Shown here piece after piece: positions 61,263-64,000 of a stretch of 64,000 nucleotides of DNA. Within the stretch, counting starts at the first letter, position 1, and each line of letters starts with the position of its first letter. Origin of the DNA: Nocardia uniformis NBRC 13702 (GTDB taxonomy: Bacteria; Actinomycetota; Actinomycetes; Mycobacteriales; Mycobacteriaceae). The stretch covers positions 1-64,000 of the forward strand of contig NZ_BDCE01000005.1 of NCBI RefSeq assembly GCF_001613345.1. Direction: 5' to 3'. The translations under genes were made by a program, and so were the position numbers. Under the pieces are notes generated by a model. It was not told the origin of the DNA. It worked only from the letters and a program-made list of their open reading frames with translations, and did not search any database.

Positions 61263-64000
61263 CTACGGGCCCAGTAGGAACTGGGCGAGGTGGCGGCCGG
61301 TGTAACCGGCCAGCTGGTCGGCCTGGGTGCGGCAGGAGAAACCGTCCGCCAGGAATACCGTGTCCGGGCCTGCCGCCCGCAGCGCGGGCAGTAGGCCGTT
61401 CTCGGCGACTGCCACCGATATGTCGTAATGCCCGCGCTGCATGCCGAAGTTTCCAGCAAGTCCACAGCAACCAGCAATCTCGGTAACCGTCGCGCCGGTT
61501 TTCTCCAGAATTCTCCGGTCCGCGGCGAATCCCATGACGGCGTGCTGATGGCAGTGCGGCTGCACCAGTACCGTCCATCCGCTGCGGTCCGGTGGTTGCC
61601 AATCCGGTTGCTCGGTCAGGAATTCCGCGAGTGTCCGCACGGCACCGGCCACCCGGGTGGACCGGTCGTCCTCGGGCAGGAGGCGGGGTAGATCGTCACG
61701 CAGGGCCGCCGTACAGGAGGGCTCGAGTCCGACCACCACTCCCCCGGCGCGCACATGGTCCGCGAGTGCTTCCACGGTGGCGCGCAAGCGCTTTCGGGCT
61801 CCATCTAGCTGGCCGGTGCTGATCCAGGTCAGGCCGCAGCACACCCGGCGGTCCGGAATTCGCACCCGGTGTCCGAGTGATTCGATCAACTCGACCGCCG
61901 CCGTGGCGATTTCGGGGTCGAACGCATCGGTGAAGGTATCTATCCACAGCAGCACACCGGGATCGGCCGTTGTCGGCGTGCTGCGCTGCGACCAGCCACG
62001 TCGGAAGCTCCTGTCCGCGAGGGTCGGGATTGGGCGGCGCGGGTCACTTCCGCTGGCACGCAGCCCTATTCGTCGGAGCGGTCCGAGACCGGCGATGGCG
62101 TTGGCGGCGCGGGGGAGACGAGTCGCGGCGGCGAGCCACTGTGGCAGGCGGCCGAGGACGTAATGGTCCAGCGGGCGAAGTCGGCCCCGGTAGCGACGGT
62201 GCAGCGCCTCGGCCTTGTAGGTGGCCATATCCACGCCCGCCGGGCAGTCCGAATGACATGCCTTGCAGGACAGGCACAGATCCAGGGATTCGGCGACGGC
62301 ATCCGAGCGCCAATCGAGGGCTCCGCGCACCACCTCCTGTAGGACGCGGGCACGACCGCGGGTGCTGTCCTTCTCATCGGCGGTGGCGAGGTAGGACGGG
62401 CACATGAATCCGCCGGCGGCACTACTGTCGGCACGGCACTTTCCGACGCCCACGCAACGATGTACGGCGGTACCGATATCGCCGTCGGCGGGGAAGGCGA
62501 AGCCGTCCGCGGCGGGGATCGGACGCAGGCCCGCGACACGCAGGTCGGTATCGACCGGTTGGGGACGGACCAGGACACCCGGGTTGAGCACCTCCTCGGG
62601 GTCGAACAGGGCCTTGAAGTCGGCAAAGGCCGCCAGTGCCTCGGGGGAGTACATGCGCGACAACAGTTCCGAGCGGGCGCGACCGTCACCGTGTTCGCCG
62701 GACAGGGAGCCGCCGTAGCGCACCACCTGGTCGGCGGCATCCTCGAGGAAGGACCGGAACCGTTGCGGTGCATCGGCTATCGGTAGGTCGAGGCGAACGT
62801 GGATACAGCCGTCACCGATATGGCCGTACAGCAGGCCGTCGAGGTTGTGTTCGCGCATGAGGGATTGGAAATCGCGCAGGTAGGCACCGAGGTGCTCCGG
62901 GGGAACGGCGGCGTCCTCCCATCCCGGCCAGGCCGGATTGCCGTCCGGCGTGCGGCCAGACAAGCCCGCGCCATCCGCGCGAATACGCCAGAGTGCCTGC
63001 GCCTCGGAGGTATTCGTGACAATTCTGGAATCCAGCGCTCCGGCCGTACAGCACAGCGCCTGCGCCGACTCCAGCACCTGTCCGGGACTGTCGCCGCCGA
63101 ACTCCACGAACAGCCAACCCCCGCCGCGCGGTAGTTCGGGCACCGCGCCGCGATGCGCGCGCACCACATCGACCAGGCGGGCATCCATGCCCTCCACTGC
63201 GATCGGCCCGCCCGCCATGACGGCGGCGATATCGTCTGCGGCAGTGGGCATATCCGGGTAGCCGAGGATCACCAGAACGGTGGCCGTGGGTACGGGCACC
63301 AGCTCGACGGTCGCCTCGAGTAGCAGTCCGCAGGTGCCTTCGGTGCCGACGAGTGCCTTCGCGATGGACGAACCGCGTTCCGGAACAAGGTGTTCCAGGC
63401 TGTAGCCGGACGCCTGTCGGTCGAAACGACCGAGTTCGGTGCGAATCAGCGCGAGATTGGCACGCGTGAATTCGGCCAATCCGGGCACGACGGACAGACT
63501 GTCCGCTAACCTCCGCTCCGCGCCGGTGCCATCGAGCATTCGCAGTTCACGCACCGTATCGGCGGTGCGGCCCCACGCCACCGCATGCGGACCGCAGGCA
63601 TTGTTGCCAATCATGCCGCCCAGGGTGCAGCGGTTCTGGGTGGATGGATCCGGGCCGAATCGCAACCCGTGCGCCCCCGCCCGCCGCTGCAATCCGGCCA
63701 GCACCACCCCGGGCTGTACGCGCGCCACGTGCCGCGTCGGATCGACTTCGAGGATCGCGTTCATATGCCTGCTGAAGTCCAGTACCAGGCCGGATCCGAT
63801 CGCATTGCCCGCCACCGAGGTTCCGCCGCCGCGCGCGGTCAGCGGCAGACCCTCGGCACGTGCGAAAGCGAGGGTGGCGGCCACATCGGCGTCGGTGCGC
63901 GGGAATACGACGGCCGTGGGCGGCACCCGGTAGTTGGACGCGTCCGAGGAGTACTCCGCGAGCCGCCGCGGTGCGGCGTCGACCTCACCTGCTATCCGGC
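61263..64000 (-). CDS. FAD-linked oxidase with Fe-S domain (GlcD-GlcF/YdiJ-like), 5' end outside the window
   Basis: At least 912 residues, the start lying beyond the right edge. The N-terminal FAD_binding_4 domain has PPTAVVFPRTDADVAATLAF and TARGGGTSVAGNAIGSGLVL; TQNRCTLGGMIGNNACGPHA is the second FAD block. The FAD-oxidase_C domain ends with GSLSGEHGDGRARSELLSRM. The Fe-S part has CVGVGKCRADSSAAGGFMCP and LCLSCKACHSDCPAGVDMAT (two 4Fe-4S sets), then CCG-type motifs RVCCGLTWISTGQLD and EIAGCCGLAGNFGMQ. This is the fused D-2-hydroxyacid dehydrogenase/glycolate-oxidase type; D-lactate or a D-2-hydroxyacid is the likely substrate, with electrons passed to the quinone pool. Confidence 0.92.
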   Translation of the reverse strand, partial: RIAGEVDAAPRRLAEYSSDASNYRVPPTAVVFPRTDADVAATLAFARAEGLPLTARGGGTSVAGNAIGSGLVLDFSRHMNAILEVDPTRHVARVQPGVVLAGLQRRAGAHGLRFGPDPSTQNRCTLGGMIGNNACGPHAVAWGRTADTVRELRMLDGTGAERRLADSLSVVPGLAEFTRANLALIRTELGRFDRQASGYSLEHLVPERGSSIAKALVGTEGTCGLLLEATVELVPVPTATVLVILGYPDMPTAADDIAAVMAGGPIAVEGMDARLVDVVRAHRGAVPELPRGGGWLFVEFGGDSPGQVLESAQALCCTAGALDSRIVTNTSEAQALWRIRADGAGLSGRTPDGNPAWPGWEDAAVPPEHLGAYLRDFQSLMREHNLDGLLYGHIGDGCIHVRLDLPIADAPQRFRSFLEDAADQVVRYGGSLSGEHGDGRARSELLSRMYSPEALAAFADFKALFDPEEVLNPGVLVRPQPVDTDLRVAGLRPIPAADGFAFPADGDIGTAVHRCVGVGKCRADSSAAGGFMCPSYLATADEKDSTRGRARVLQEVVRGALDWRSDAVAESLDLCLSCKACHSDCPAGVDMATYKAEALHRRYRGRLRPLDHYVLGRLPQWLAAATRLPRAANAIAGLGPLRRIGLRASGSDPRRPIPTLADRSFRRGWSQRSTPTTADPGVLLWIDTFTDAFDPEIATAAVELIESLGHRVRIPDRRVCCGLTWISTGQLDGARKRLRATVEALADHVRAGGVVVGLEPSCTAALRDDLPRLLPEDDRSTRVAGAVRTLAEFLTEQPDWQPPDRSGWTVLVQPHCHQHAVMGFAADRRILEKTGATVTEIAGCCGLAGNFGMQRGHYDISVAVAENGLLPALRAAGPDTVFLADGFSCRTQADQLAGYTGRHLAQFLLGP

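Overview
The window is high-GC actinomycete DNA that looks like Nocardia or a close relative in the Mycobacteriales. The evidence is the gene order rpsF-ssb-rpsR-rplI-dnaB, a mycobacterial-type Sdh1 operon, FadD5- and FadE10-like acyl-CoA enzymes, a ketosteroid-dehydrogenase-like flavoprotein, an XRE/DUF397 pair, a threonine-rich cutinase-like secreted protein, and a c-di-AMP riboswitch before an NlpC/P60 hydrolase. All identifications come from reading protein motifs; no database was searched.

Layout. 0-2.2 kb: an XRE-TPR regulator divergent from three overlapping small genes. 2.2-10.8 kb: a tellurium-resistance-type (Ter) stress island, with a minus-strand operon (helical protein, citrate-lyase-like aldolase, double phosphoribosyltransferase, HAD phosphatase) divergent from terD (frameshifted here), terC and a terA-like gene. 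10.8-13.2 kb: HxlR regulator, Rid-family protein and Old Yellow Enzyme, with a clear promoter/operator. 13.2-18.4 kb: a free-standing degenerate intein, dnaB, rplI, rpsR, ssb and rpsF. 18.6-23.8 kb: membrane glycosyltransferase, cutinase-like protein and a pseudokinase-like sensor. 23.9-30.2 kb: KstD-like flavoprotein, methyltransferase, CrtI-like oxidoreductase, two tandem LysR genes and a RibD/DHFR-like protein. 30.6-39 kb: a 932-residue flippase-like membrane protein, a DUF6069-like protein, an isochorismatase-like protein, acyl-CoA synthetase, nitronate monooxygenase and a metallo-beta-lactamase-fold lactonase. 39.3-42.5 kb: an orphan PKS-like protein that has lost its catalytic residues. 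42.5-51.9 kb: S4 protein, riboswitch-controlled NlpC/P60 protein, AAA ATPase, LysR, GNAT, FadE, alpha/beta hydrolase and a MazF-type toxin-antitoxin pair. 51.9-57.1 kb: a thiolase-like protein without catalytic residues and the Sdh1 operon. 57.2-64 kb: XRE/DUF397 pair with a divergent small-gene operon, repeats, a GNAT remnant, an AlkA-like glycosylase and a GlcD/GlcF-like oxidase cut by the window edge.

Three themes stand out. First, two separate loci share one design: an XRE regulator divergent from a tiny operon that encodes a roughly 70-residue Cys/His protein of the same family. Second, a palindromic dispersed repeat occurs between genes and also in frame inside two genes. Third, several enzyme-like proteins keep their fold signatures but have lost catalytic residues (KS-AT-KR protein, thiolase-like, isochorismatase-like, Rid protein, intein).
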